From Candidatus Aphodoplasma excrementigallinarum (GTDB lineage: Bacteria; Bacillota; Clostridia; UBA1381; UMGS1253): 16,645 bases of DNA. A program made the translations under genes and the position numbers. Positions within the stretch are counted from its first letter, which is position 1. Every line of letters starts with the position of its first letter. Shown here in pieces: positions 1 to 6,839 of the stretch. Location: contig DVOF01000111.1 of assembly GCA_018713805.1 (NCBI GenBank), forward strand, positions 1 through 16,645. The letters run 5' to 3'. The notes below the pieces were generated by a model. It was not told the origin of the DNA and ran no database searches. It worked only from the letters and a program-made list of their open reading frames with translations.

Positions 1-13
1 TTCTGGGATTATC

Positions 14-22
14 TGCTATAAT
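14..22 (+). promoter_or_regulatory. Extended -10 promoter of hflX
   Basis: TGCTATAAT at 14-22 is a perfect extended -10 element (TGnTATAAT) about 30 bases before the hflX start. The matching -35 box would lie just before the window, so it cannot be checked. Confidence 0.65.
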
Positions 23-55
23 AAGATTATCATTCAGAAGTACGAGGAACATGCC

Positions 56-1333
56 ATGTATGAAACGGAACAAAAGATAGAAAAAGCAATCCTTTGCGGC
101 GTACACACGGGTAGCGGCGACGCGCTCCGCGATACGACGGAGGAGTCGATCGCCGAGCTGGAGGAGCTGGCGCGGACGGCGGGCGTCGAGGTCGTGGGCT
201 ATCTGGTGCAGAACAAAAAGTCGCCGGACGCGGCGACGTATATCGGCGACGGGAAGCTCGACGAACTGAAAGCCGCGGCCGACGGGCTGGGGGCGGAAAC
301 GGTGATTTTTGACGACGAGCTTTCCCCCGTGCAGGTACGCAACATCTCCGACCATCTGGGGTGTAAGGTGATTGACCGCACGACGCTGATTCTCGACATT
401 TTTGCCATGCGCGCGGCGACAAAAGAGGGCAAAATCCAGGTCGAGCTGGCGCAGCTGCGCTACATGCTGCCGCGCCTGACGGGGATGGGACAGGCGCTGT
501 CGCGGCTCGGCGGCGGCATTGGCACGCGCGGCCCGGGCGAAACGAAGCTCGAAACCGACCGACGGCATATCCGGCGGCGGATTGAGTTTTTGTCCGACGA
601 GCTGAAAGAAGTGGAGAAGCACCGCAGCCTGCTGCGCGCGCGGCGCAAAAAGGACAACAAGACCGTGGTGGCGCTCGTCGGCTATACGAATGCCGGTAAG
701 TCGACGCTGCTGAATTTGCTGACCGGGGCGCAGGCGCTGGCGGAGGACAAGCTGTTCGCCACGCTCGACCCGACCCAGCGCAGCCTTACGCTGTCCGACA
801 ACCGGGAGCTTCTGCTCGTCGACACGGTCGGCTTTATCCGTAAGCTGCCGCACCACCTCGTCAAGGCGTTCAAGTCTACGCTGGAGGAGGCGGCGTTGGC
901 CGATGTGCTGCTGCATGTGATCGACGTGTCCAACGACGAGTATCAGAGCCATATCGAGGTCGTTGAGCAGATTTTGCAGGAGCTTGGCGCAGGCGGGAAG
1001 CCGACGATCGCCGTTTTGAACAAGATGGATTTGGCACAGGAAAAAGTTATTCCCAATGCGATTGCCTCCTGCGTGCGGACCGTGCCCATATCCGCTGCGG
1101 AACAGACGGGCATTGACGCGCTGCTCGAGGCAATCGAGGAGGTCGCGCCGGGCAGGAAGCGGGAGGTTGCGCTCTGCATCCCATACAGCGCGGCGCGGCT
1201 CGTGTCTGATTTGCATGAAAACCAGGTCGTTTTGCACGAGGAATACGCAGAGACGGGCGTGCTTGTCACCGCGCTTGTCGACGCGGCATGTTATCATGCG
1301 GTGCGCCAATATGTGACGGACAGGCAGGTGTAG
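56..1333 (+). CDS. hflX: GTPase HflX
   Basis: 425-residue ribosome-associated GTPase of the HflX family, which splits stalled or stress-inactivated 70S ribosomes and acts in the cytoplasm. The order of domains is an N-terminal HflX domain (about residues 25-115), a basic/helical linker containing GGGIGTRGPGETKLETDRR (about 152-170), and the Ras-like G domain: G1 GYTNAGKST at 209-217, G3 DTVGF at 256-260, G4 NKMD at 322-325 and G5 SAA at 346-348. All nucleotide-binding motifs are intact and the length is normal for the family. The start at 56 is preferred over the ATG at 51 because GAGG at 44-47 is 8 bases upstream of 56 but only 3 from 51. The stop is 3 bases before the next gene, so the two are probably cotranscribed. 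The assignment is firm. Confidence 0.96.
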   Translation: MYETEQKIEKAILCGVHTGSGDALRDTTEESIAELEELARTAGVEVVGYLVQNKKSPDAATYIGDGKLDELKAAADGLGAETVIFDDELSPVQVRNISDHLGCKVIDRTTLILDIFAMRAATKEGKIQVELAQLRYMLPRLTGMGQALSRLGGGIGTRGPGETKLETDRRHIRRRIEFLSDELKEVEKHRSLLRARRKKDNKTVVALVGYTNAGKSTLLNLLTGAQALAEDKLFATLDPTQRSLTLSDNRELLLVDTVGFIRKLPHHLVKAFKSTLEEAALADVLLHVIDVSNDEYQSHIEVVEQILQELGAGGKPTIAVLNKMDLAQEKVIPNAIASCVRTVPISAAEQTGIDALLEAIEEVAPGRKREVALCIPYSAARLVSDLHENQVVLHEEYAETGVLVTALVDAACYHAVRQYVTDRQV

Positions 1334-1336
1334 CGG

Positions 1337-1960
1337 ATGAAGCCGGTTTATAAAACGATTGCGCACGAGGCGAGCGCGTCCATGATCGAGCGGCGCTCGC
1401 GCTTTATTGCGACGGCGCGGCCCGCCGCCACAGAGGAGGAGGCGCTTGCGCTGATTGCGCAGATGCGCGCGCAGTACCACGACGCGACGCACAACGTATA
1501 TGCTTACATCATTGGCGAGAACAACATTATGCGCTACAGCGACGACGGCGAGCCGTCCGGCACAGCCGGCGTCCCGGTGCTCGAGGTGCTCCGCAAGGAG
1601 GGGCTGATCGACGTTGCCGTGGTAGTGACGCGCTACTTTGGCGGGATACTGCTCGGCGCGGGCGGCCTGGTACGCGCCTATGGCGCATGCGCGAAGCTGG
1701 GGATCGACGCTGCCGGCATTGTGACGCGGACGCTGTGCGACATTGTGCGCCTCGACTGCGACTATGCAACGTTTGGCAAGGTGCAGTACGAGACGCTGGG
1801 CGGCGGCTACCAGGTCAAGGACACGGTCTATGGCGGCTCCGTCAGCTTCTACGTGTATACGAAGGCCGATGAAACGCAGCAATACATAGAAAAAATGCGC
1901 GACCTCACGAATGCGCGCGTGCTGTGCGAGGTGGTCGGGCGCGAGTATGTTGACTTGTGA
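1337..1960 (+). CDS. YigZ/IMPACT family protein (UPF0029)
   Basis: 207-residue YigZ-family protein, related to eukaryotic IMPACT, which binds the GCN1 regulator of translational stress; the bacterial role is not settled. The N-terminal UPF0029 domain (about 17-122) carries the family signatures HDATHNVYAY (48-57), RYSDDGEPSGTAG (66-78) and TRYFGGILLGAGGLVRAYG (98-116). The C-terminal part (about 138-193) matches the ferredoxin-fold DUF1949 region in position. The start lies 3 bases after the hflX stop, with AGGTG at 1326-1330 inside the end of hflX as the likely ribosome site, so the gene is translationally linked to hflX. No terminator is visible after the stop; the next 107 bases are AT-rich and hold the thioredoxin promoter. 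Length is typical of the family. Confidence 0.93.
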   Translation: MKPVYKTIAHEASASMIERRSRFIATARPAATEEEALALIAQMRAQYHDATHNVYAYIIGENNIMRYSDDGEPSGTAGVPVLEVLRKEGLIDVAVVVTRYFGGILLGAGGLVRAYGACAKLGIDAAGIVTRTLCDIVRLDCDYATFGKVQYETLGGGYQVKDTVYGGSVSFYVYTKADETQQYIEKMRDLTNARVLCEVVGREYVDL

Positions 1961-1999
1961 AATATTTGTTAATAAATTGAAAATTGACGTATAATTCTA

Positions 2000-2028
2000 T
2001 TGACAGATGCAGAGAAATAAAATATCAT
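2000..2028 (+). promoter_or_regulatory. Sigma-A promoter of the thioredoxin gene
   Basis: TTGACA at 2000-2005, a 17-base spacer and TATCAT at 2023-2028. The start codon is 39 bases downstream, preceded by AAAGGAGG at 2052-2059. The surrounding region is AT-rich compared with both neighbours. Confidence 0.8.
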
Positions 2029-2067
2029 TAAGATAGACAGAAAGTAAGGCAAAAGGAGGGAATATCA

Positions 2068-2394
2068 ATGGGAAACAATGTGATTGAGATAACGAAGGAT
2101 AATTTTGAAAGCGAAGTGCTTGGCTCTGATGTGCCGGTGCTCGTGGATTTTTGGGCCGTATGGTGCGGGCCGTGTAAAATGGTTTCGCCGCTTATCGACG
2201 AACTGGCGGACGACTTTATAGGCCGCGCGAAGGTCGGCAAGATTAACGTGGACGAGCAGATGGAGCTTGCAGAAAAGTTCAAGGTCATGACGATTCCGAC
2301 GATTATGATTTTCAAAAACGGGGAAGTTGCAGATAAGTCGGTGGGCGCGAGATCGAAGGCCGACTTTGCGCAAATGCTGGAGAGCCAGCTCTAA
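2068..2394 (+). CDS. trxA: Thioredoxin
   Basis: 108-residue classical thioredoxin, the cytosolic dithiol protein that reduces protein disulfides and is recharged by thioredoxin reductase. The redox motif WCGPC is at 32-36, the cis-proline is in MTIPT (Pro77), and the DFW and KNGE motifs of the fold are in place. There is no signal peptide, so it is cytoplasmic. It has its own promoter, a strong ribosome site (AAAGGAGG, 8 bases before ATG) and a terminator, so it appears to be a single-gene unit. No thioredoxin reductase gene is present in this window. The product is certain; whether this is the main thioredoxin or a paralogue cannot be told from here. Confidence 0.97.
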   Translation: MGNNVIEITKDNFESEVLGSDVPVLVDFWAVWCGPCKMVSPLIDELADDFIGRAKVGKINVDEQMELAEKFKVMTIPTIMIFKNGEVADKSVGARSKADFAQMLESQL

Positions 2395-2410
2395 GCAAAA
2401 TTAGGAAAAT

Positions 2411-2448
2411 AAGGGGGTTGGCGAAGGCCAGACCCCCTTTGATTTTTT
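2411..2448 (+). terminator. Intrinsic terminator after trxA
   Basis: AAGGGGG (2411-2417) pairs with CCCCCTT (2433-2439), with an inner TGGC/GCCA stem and a GAAG loop, followed by GATTTTTT. It ends only 7 bases before the ribosome site of the next gene. Confidence 0.85.
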
Positions 2449-2468
2449 ACCGACAGGAGGGGAGTTTC

Positions 2469-4106
2469 ATGAAAAAAAGTTATAAGTCTCTTTTATGTGT
2501 GATAATGGCGGTTATGCTGGCGGTGGGCGGATGCCTGCCCGCATTGGCGGATATGGGCTCCTTTGCCAAAGAGCGGGCGTACATAGACGGAACCTTCACG
2601 GATATCAGCGAAAGCGACTGGTTTTACAGCGAGGTCGTAAACGCCTATGAGTACGGGATTGCAAACGGTACAAGCGAAGATAAGTTCCAGCCGTACGACC
2701 TGATCAGCGTGGCGGAGGTGGTTGCGTTTGCCGCGCGGATACACAGCATTTACCAGGACGACGGCGCGGACTTTACCGCCTCTGAGGATGAAGCGTGGTA
2801 TATGCCGGAGGTGGACTATGCAGTCGAGAACGGCCTGATCGCGGAGGATGCCTTTACGGGCAGCTATGAAAAGCCGGCAACGCGGGCGCAGGCCGCGTAT
2901 ATCCTGGCAAATAGCCTGCCGTTTACGGAGTTTTCCAACATCAATACGAGTATCAGCGGCCTGCCGGACGTGCAGGTTGCCGACGAATATTATAACGAGA
3001 TTATTATGCTCTACCGCGCGGGCGTCCTGTCCGGTAAGGATGAGTACGGGACGTTTTCCCCGACGGAGAACATAACCCGTGCGGAAGTGACGGCGACAAT
3101 CAACCGGATCATTGACCCGTCACAGCGGCGGACGTTTACGCTTACGCCGTACCCATCTGAGAACAATACGCAGCAGACGACCGAGTACGACGCGGTCGCA
3201 GTGGCAAGCCAGGCGAGCCCAAGCGTATTCTATATCGAAATCTATGACAGGAACCAGCGTGCGCTCGGCTCCGGGAGCGGGTTCTTCATTGCGGAGGACG
3301 GCACGGCGGTAACGAACTACCATGTGATTGAGGACGCTTATTATGCCAAGGTACGGACTACGGATGGCAATGTGTATGATGTGACGAGTGTCATCGGTTA
3401 TGACGAGGCGAACGACCTTGCAATCCTTCAGGTCGACGGGAGCGGCTTCCCGTATCTGGAGCTGGCGGACTCGGACGAGGTGAAGAACGGACAGACGATT
3501 TACTGTGTCGGAAGCCCGCTGGGGCTGGAGAACAGTATCTCAGAGGGCGTGGTGTCGAACGCGCTTCGCACCATTAACGGGCAGGCGTATATCCAGATTA
3601 CAGCCCCGATCTCGTCGGGCAGCAGCGGCGGCGCGGTGCTTGACACGAGCTGCCGGGTAATCGGCGTATCGGCTGCCGGGATTGAGGACGGGCAGAACAT
3701 CAATCTGGCGATCCCGTCGAATTTGATTAATGAAGTGGCGCGCGACAAGAACATTTCCCTTTATGAAATGCAGACGACGCAGACCGGCGCAGAGGGCGGA
3801 CAGGCATTCTTCTACGCCGACAACTCCCAGGTGCCCGACTACGGCTATATCACCGGCTATACCGAAGTAGCAAGCGATACAGATGCAAATGGCTCGGTTG
3901 CGCGCTTGTATCCGTATAGTGCAGAAGGATTTATGCTATACTCCCAGATTATGCTGGAAACGGGATATTCATTAGTGAGTCAGTATCGACCTGGTACAGA
4001 TATTACGATGCTTTGTCGTGGATTTAGGCGCGACGATACATTTGTTACGGTGGTTGCAGACCCTTCTGATGGAGTTATCAGCATTTTATATAATAAAGAA
4101 AATTAA
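2469..4106 (+). CDS. SLH-domain trypsin-like (HtrA-type) serine protease, exported
   Basis: 545-residue secreted, wall-anchored serine protease. Residues 1-28 form a signal peptide (MKKSYKS, hydrophobic core, cut likely after ALA28; Cys22 is a weaker lipobox alternative). Three SLH repeats follow (about 43-95, 105-150, 165-216), which in Gram-positives bind pyruvylated wall polymers. The protease domain spans about 245-430 and has the full S1C triad: His285 in VTNYHVIE, Asp316 in NDLAIL and Ser386 in GSSGGAV. There is no PDZ domain, unusual for HtrA/DegP relatives; instead residues 445-545 form an unrecognised C-terminal region. The ATG at 2469 is chosen because AGGAGG (2455-2460) lies 8 bases upstream; an in-frame upstream start at 2418 sits inside the terminator stem and would destroy the signal peptide. 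The last ~200 bases are AT-richer than the rest. No promoter is visible between the trxA terminator and this gene. Confidence 0.92.
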   Translation: MKKSYKSLLCVIMAVMLAVGGCLPALADMGSFAKERAYIDGTFTDISESDWFYSEVVNAYEYGIANGTSEDKFQPYDLISVAEVVAFAARIHSIYQDDGADFTASEDEAWYMPEVDYAVENGLIAEDAFTGSYEKPATRAQAAYILANSLPFTEFSNINTSISGLPDVQVADEYYNEIIMLYRAGVLSGKDEYGTFSPTENITRAEVTATINRIIDPSQRRTFTLTPYPSENNTQQTTEYDAVAVASQASPSVFYIEIYDRNQRALGSGSGFFIAEDGTAVTNYHVIEDAYYAKVRTTDGNVYDVTSVIGYDEANDLAILQVDGSGFPYLELADSDEVKNGQTIYCVGSPLGLENSISEGVVSNALRTINGQAYIQITAPISSGSSGGAVLDTSCRVIGVSAAGIEDGQNINLAIPSNLINEVARDKNISLYEMQTTQTGAEGGQAFFYADNSQVPDYGYITGYTEVASDTDANGSVARLYPYSAEGFMLYSQIMLETGYSLVSQYRPGTDITMLCRGFRRDDTFVTVVADPSDGVISILYNKEN

Positions 4107-4120
4107 ATTAGGAGATAAAA

Positions 4121-4423
4121 ATGGAAAACGTATTTGAGCGGATATACGCCGTTGTGCGCCAAATCCCGCCCGGGCGGGTGGCGACCTATGGGCAGGTTGC
4201 GGCGCGGGCGGGCAACCCGCGCTGGGCGCGCGTGGTCGGCTATGCCCTGCATGTCAATCCGGATCCGGGCGTAATCCCGTGCCACCGGGTCGTGAACCGC
4301 TTCGGCGAAACGTCGAAGGCGTTCGCCTTTGGCGGCGAGGATGTGCAGCGCAGGCTGCTGGAGGACGAGGGCGTCCGCTTTACGGCGGAGGGCCGGGTCG
4401 ATCTGAAACGATATTTATGGTAA
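4121..4423 (+). CDS. Minimal MGMT-family DNA alkyltransferase (Cys-containing)
   Basis: 100-residue protein made only of the DNA-binding/active-site domain of O6-alkylguanine-DNA alkyltransferases. It contains ATYGQVA (21-27, with the Tyr that rotates the target base), the Arg-finger region RVVGYALH and the active-site motif IPCHRVV with Cys54, then the usual EGV near the C-terminus. Full Ogt/Ada proteins carry an extra N-terminal domain that is absent here. Alkyltransferase-like (ATL) proteins have this short size but replace the Cys with another residue, usually Trp, so this one is intermediate: ATL-sized but with the acceptor Cys. It starts 14 bases after the protease gene with GGAG at 4111-4114, suggesting cotranscription. 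Repair by methyl transfer or lesion flagging are both possible. Confidence 0.87.
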   Translation: MENVFERIYAVVRQIPPGRVATYGQVAARAGNPRWARVVGYALHVNPDPGVIPCHRVVNRFGETSKAFAFGGEDVQRRLLEDEGVRFTAEGRVDLKRYLW

Positions 4424-4427
4424 GAGG

Positions 4428-4488
4428 GAAGCCCCTGCCGGCAGATATTCATAGCTTTGACGGCTATGCATTTGCCGGCGGGGGCTTC
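4428..4488 (+). terminator. Long near-perfect hairpin (terminator-like, no U-tract)
   Basis: Bases 4428-4443 pair with 4473-4488 over 16 positions (15 Watson-Crick, one G-T at 4436/4480). Inside it a second perfect 6-bp stem, 4450-4455 with 4463-4468, closes a 7-base loop. It begins 5 bases after the MGMT stop codon, as a terminator would, but the 3' side continues TTGACG instead of a T-run, and the minus strand has no T-run either. It may end transcription, protect the mRNA 3' end, or be a REP-like element. Confidence 0.5.
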
Positions 4489-4517
4489 TTGACGATTGAA
4501 TCATTTTGTATTATACT
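4489..4517 (+). promoter_or_regulatory. Sigma-A promoter of the aldo/keto reductase gene
   Basis: TTGACG at 4489-4494, a 17-base spacer and TATACT at 4512-4517. The -35 box starts on the base right after the hairpin stem. Confidence 0.8.
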
Positions 4518-4562
4518 GTATTATAGGAAAAATTGTGTAGAAGAACGAAGGGGGTTAACCGG

Positions 4563-5699
4563 ATGGAGTACAGAAAACTGTGGGGGACAGAGGAGAAGGT
4601 TTCCCTTCTCGGCATGGGATGTATGCGTTTCCCGACCGTTGGGGACACCGGCGAGATCGACGAGGCGGAGGCGCAGAAGATCGTCGATTATGCGTATGAA
4701 CATGGCGTGAATTACTTTGATACGGCGTTTATGTACCACGGCGGCAAGTCGGAAGGGTTTATCGGCCGCGCGCTGAAAAAGTACCCGCGTGAGAGTTATA
4801 ACCTGATTACGAAAATGCCGGGCTGGGAGATTACAAAGCCGTCGGATGTGGAGCGGATTTTCAACCTCCAGCTTTCGCGCTGCGGCGTCGATTATTTTGA
4901 CTTTTATCTCTGCCACTCGGTACGGGAAAACAACTTTGCGTTTTATGAGGACAACCACGTGTTCGAGTTTTTGACCGAGATGAAAAAGCAGGGCAAGGTA
5001 CGCCACATCGGGTTTTCGTTCCACGATACGCCGGAGGTGCTCGAGAAGGTCATTGACAAATATCCGTGGGAATTTGTCCAGATACAGCTCAACTACCTCG
5101 ATTGGGAGCTACAGGACGCAAAGCGGCAGTACGAGATCATCAAGAGCCGCGGCATCCAGTGCATTATCATGGAGCCGGTGCGCGGCGGCGCGCTTGCCGA
5201 CCTGTGCCCGGAGGCCAATGAGCTGCTTTTGCAGGCGCAGCCGGATAAGAGCATTGCCTCGTGGGCGATCCGCTATGCGGCAAGCCTGGACAACGTGCTG
5301 ACTGTGTTGTCAGGTATGACGAGCATGGAGCAGGTCAAGGACAACGTGGCGACGCTGTCGGCGTTTGCGCCGCTCACGGACGCGGAGCGGAGCGTGCTGG
5401 GCAAGGCGCTCGACATCTATAAGAAAAAGGACACCGTACCGTGTACTGGTTGCCGCTATTGTATGGACTGCCCGTTCGGGGTCGATATCCCGGGCGTGTT
5501 TGCGGCGTTTAACGAATACATAATCGGCGGCAGGAAGGCGCAGCCGTTCCTGCATGCGTATGGCGTGCTGGAGCGGGACAAGGCCTCGGCGGAGTATTGT
5601 AAATCGTGCGGCAAGTGCATGAAGCTATGTCCGCAGGCAATCGGGATTCCGGAGAAGATGCGCTTTATCGCCGGGCAGGTCAGCGAGTTAAAAAAATAA
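4563..5699 (+). CDS. Aldo/keto reductase with two C-terminal 4Fe-4S motifs
   Basis: 378-residue fusion of an aldo/keto reductase barrel (about 1-270) and a ferredoxin-like tail. The AKR catalytic tetrad is visible: Asp53 and Tyr58 in FDTAFMYHGG, Lys84 in LITKMPG, His118 in YLCHSV. The tail has two cluster motifs, Cys294/297/300/303 and Cys346/349/352/356, eight cysteines in all. This architecture is common in anaerobic Clostridia; the natural substrate is unknown, and electrons could pass between NAD(P)H chemistry and ferredoxin. Start 4563 is chosen because AAGGGGG (4548-4554) is 8 bases upstream; an in-frame TTG at 4533 lacks a ribosome site and lies only about 16 bases after the -10 box. 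The gene has its own promoter and no clear terminator. Confidence 0.93.
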   Translation: MEYRKLWGTEEKVSLLGMGCMRFPTVGDTGEIDEAEAQKIVDYAYEHGVNYFDTAFMYHGGKSEGFIGRALKKYPRESYNLITKMPGWEITKPSDVERIFNLQLSRCGVDYFDFYLCHSVRENNFAFYEDNHVFEFLTEMKKQGKVRHIGFSFHDTPEVLEKVIDKYPWEFVQIQLNYLDWELQDAKRQYEIIKSRGIQCIIMEPVRGGALADLCPEANELLLQAQPDKSIASWAIRYAASLDNVLTVLSGMTSMEQVKDNVATLSAFAPLTDAERSVLGKALDIYKKKDTVPCTGCRYCMDCPFGVDIPGVFAAFNEYIIGGRKAQPFLHAYGVLERDKASAEYCKSCGKCMKLCPQAIGIPEKMRFIAGQVSELKK

Positions 5700-5723
5700 C
5701 GAGCAGTTTTTGCCGTTAGCCCC

Positions 5724-5751
5724 TTGATTATTCGGGGGTATATGGTATAAT
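5724..5751 (+). promoter_or_regulatory. Extended -10 promoter of the SDR gene
   Basis: TTGATT at 5724-5729, a 16-base spacer and TATAAT at 5746-5751, with TG at 5743-5744 making TGgTATAAT. AGGAGGG at 5782-5788 then precedes the ATG at 5796. Confidence 0.8.
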
Positions 5752-5795
5752 AAATACTGTGAAACAATTGGTAAAACTTACAGGAGGGATAAAAA

Positions 5796-6599
5796 ATGGA
5801 CATGCTTAGCAAGTTTTCATTGGAGGGGAAGGTTGCCCTCGTAACGGGCGCATCCTACGGGATCGGCTTTGCAATCGCGAGCGCATATGCCGCTGCGGGT
5901 GCGACAATCGTATTTAACGATATCAATCAGGAGTTGGTTGACAAGGGTCTTGCCTCTTATAAGGAGATTGGCGTGGATGCGCATGGCTATGTGTGCGACG
6001 TTACGGATGAGGCTGCAGTTGCATCCTTTATTAAGACGGTGGAGAAGGAAGTTGGCGTGATTGACATTCTGGTCAACAATGCCGGTATCATCAAACGCAT
6101 CCCGATGTGCGAGATGAGCGCGGAAGACTTCCGCAAGGTAATCGACATTGACCTGAACGGGCCGTTTATCGTATCGAAGGCGGTTATCCCGTCGATGATC
6201 AAAAAGGGCGGCGGCAAGATCATCAACATCTGCTCGATGATGAGCGAGCTCGGCCGTGAGACGGTTTCGGCATATGCGGCTGCAAAGGGCGGCCTGAAGA
6301 TGCTGACGCGTAACATTGCGTCCGAGTACGGTGAGTACAATATCCAGTGCAACGGCATTGGGCCGGGTTACATCGCAACGCCGCAGACGGCTCCGCTGCG
6401 CGAACGGCAGGCCGACGGGTCGCGGCATCCGTTTGATTCGTTTATCATTGCAAAGACGCCGGCTGCGCGCTGGGGGGAGACGTCCGACCTGATGGGGCCG
6501 GCGGTGTTCCTCGCTTCGGAAGCGTCGGACTTTGTAAACGGGCATATCCTCTATGTGGACGGCGGTATCCTGGCTTATATCGGGAAGCAGCCGCAATAA
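5796..6599 (+). CDS. Gluconate 5-dehydrogenase-like SDR oxidoreductase
   Basis: 267-residue classical short-chain dehydrogenase. The nucleotide-binding TGASYGIG is at 17-24, NNAG at 94-97, and the catalytic set is Asn121, Ser147, Tyr160 and Lys164. Asp42 after the second strand (FND) is as in E. coli IdnO. The stretches INICSMMSELGRETVSAYAA, NGIGPGYIATP and TPAARWG-SDFVNGH-VDGG follow the gluconate 5-dehydrogenase (IdnO) pattern closely, so a reversible gluconate/5-ketogluconate or related sugar-acid reaction is the best guess. SDR substrates are hard to predict and a relative acting on another keto-acid remains possible. No sugar-acid kinase, isomerase or transporter is nearby. It forms a single-gene unit between its own promoter and a strong terminator. 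Confidence 0.9.
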   Translation: MDMLSKFSLEGKVALVTGASYGIGFAIASAYAAAGATIVFNDINQELVDKGLASYKEIGVDAHGYVCDVTDEAAVASFIKTVEKEVGVIDILVNNAGIIKRIPMCEMSAEDFRKVIDIDLNGPFIVSKAVIPSMIKKGGGKIINICSMMSELGRETVSAYAAAKGGLKMLTRNIASEYGEYNIQCNGIGPGYIATPQTAPLRERQADGSRHPFDSFIIAKTPAARWGETSDLMGPAVFLASEASDFVNGHILYVDGGILAYIGKQPQ

Positions 6600-6609
6600 G
6601 GAAAGACTT

Positions 6610-6640
6610 AAAAAGGGATACCGCAGGGTATCCCTTTTTT
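6610..6640 (+). terminator. Intrinsic terminator after the SDR gene
   Basis: A perfect 13-bp stem, AAAAAGGGATACC with GGTATCCCTTTTT, closes a GCAG tetraloop and runs into a T-run. It is the clearest terminator in the window and would also work in part on the minus strand because the A-run is opposite. Confidence 0.93.
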
Positions 6641-6671
6641 ACAGCATAAAACGGAAAGGAGAATGCAGCCT

Positions 6672-6839
6672 ATGCTGGAAACTGTGATTTATCGGCTGGT
6701 GCGGCTCGACGGCGACTATGCCGTGCTCGAATCGGAAGACGGCAATGAAAACCGGGTCGCCCACGCGCTCCTGCCGCCAGAGGCGGACGAGGGCAATATT
6801 ATCAAATGGGAGAATTTATCGTATGAAATCATCGGATAA
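6672..6839 (+). CDS. Short DUF3006-like protein
   Basis: 55-residue ORF with start at 6672, preceded by AAGGAG (6656-6661) at 10 bases; an in-frame ATG at 6663 is too close to that site. The protein reads IYRLVRLDGDYAVLESEDG then HALLPPEADEGNIIKW, which matches the N-terminal core of the DUF3006 family (typical pattern: D/R-x-GDYAVLE, then LPxEAxEGD). Family members usually continue with a charged C-terminal helix, missing here, so it looks truncated or minimal. Function is unknown. Its last 17 bases overlap the start of the next gene, whose ribosome site lies inside it, so the two are translationally coupled. It follows directly after a strong terminator and I see no promoter of its own. Confidence 0.7.
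   Translation: MLETVIYRLVRLDGDYAVLESEDGNENRVAHALLPPEADEGNIIKWENLSYEIIG

Noticed and set aside
2418..2468. Upstream in-frame start extending the SLH protease by 17 residues
   Set aside because: It lies in the trxA terminator stem, lacks a ribosome site and would hide the signal peptide.
5817..6596. 259-codon minus-strand frame across the SDR gene
   Set aside because: Shadow frame; the plus-strand SDR has every catalytic motif.
6718..6822. N-terminal extension of the hypoxanthine-DNA glycosylase
   Set aside because: The extension is Arg-rich shadow sequence of the DUF3006-like ORF and the internal ATG at 6823 has a ribosome site.
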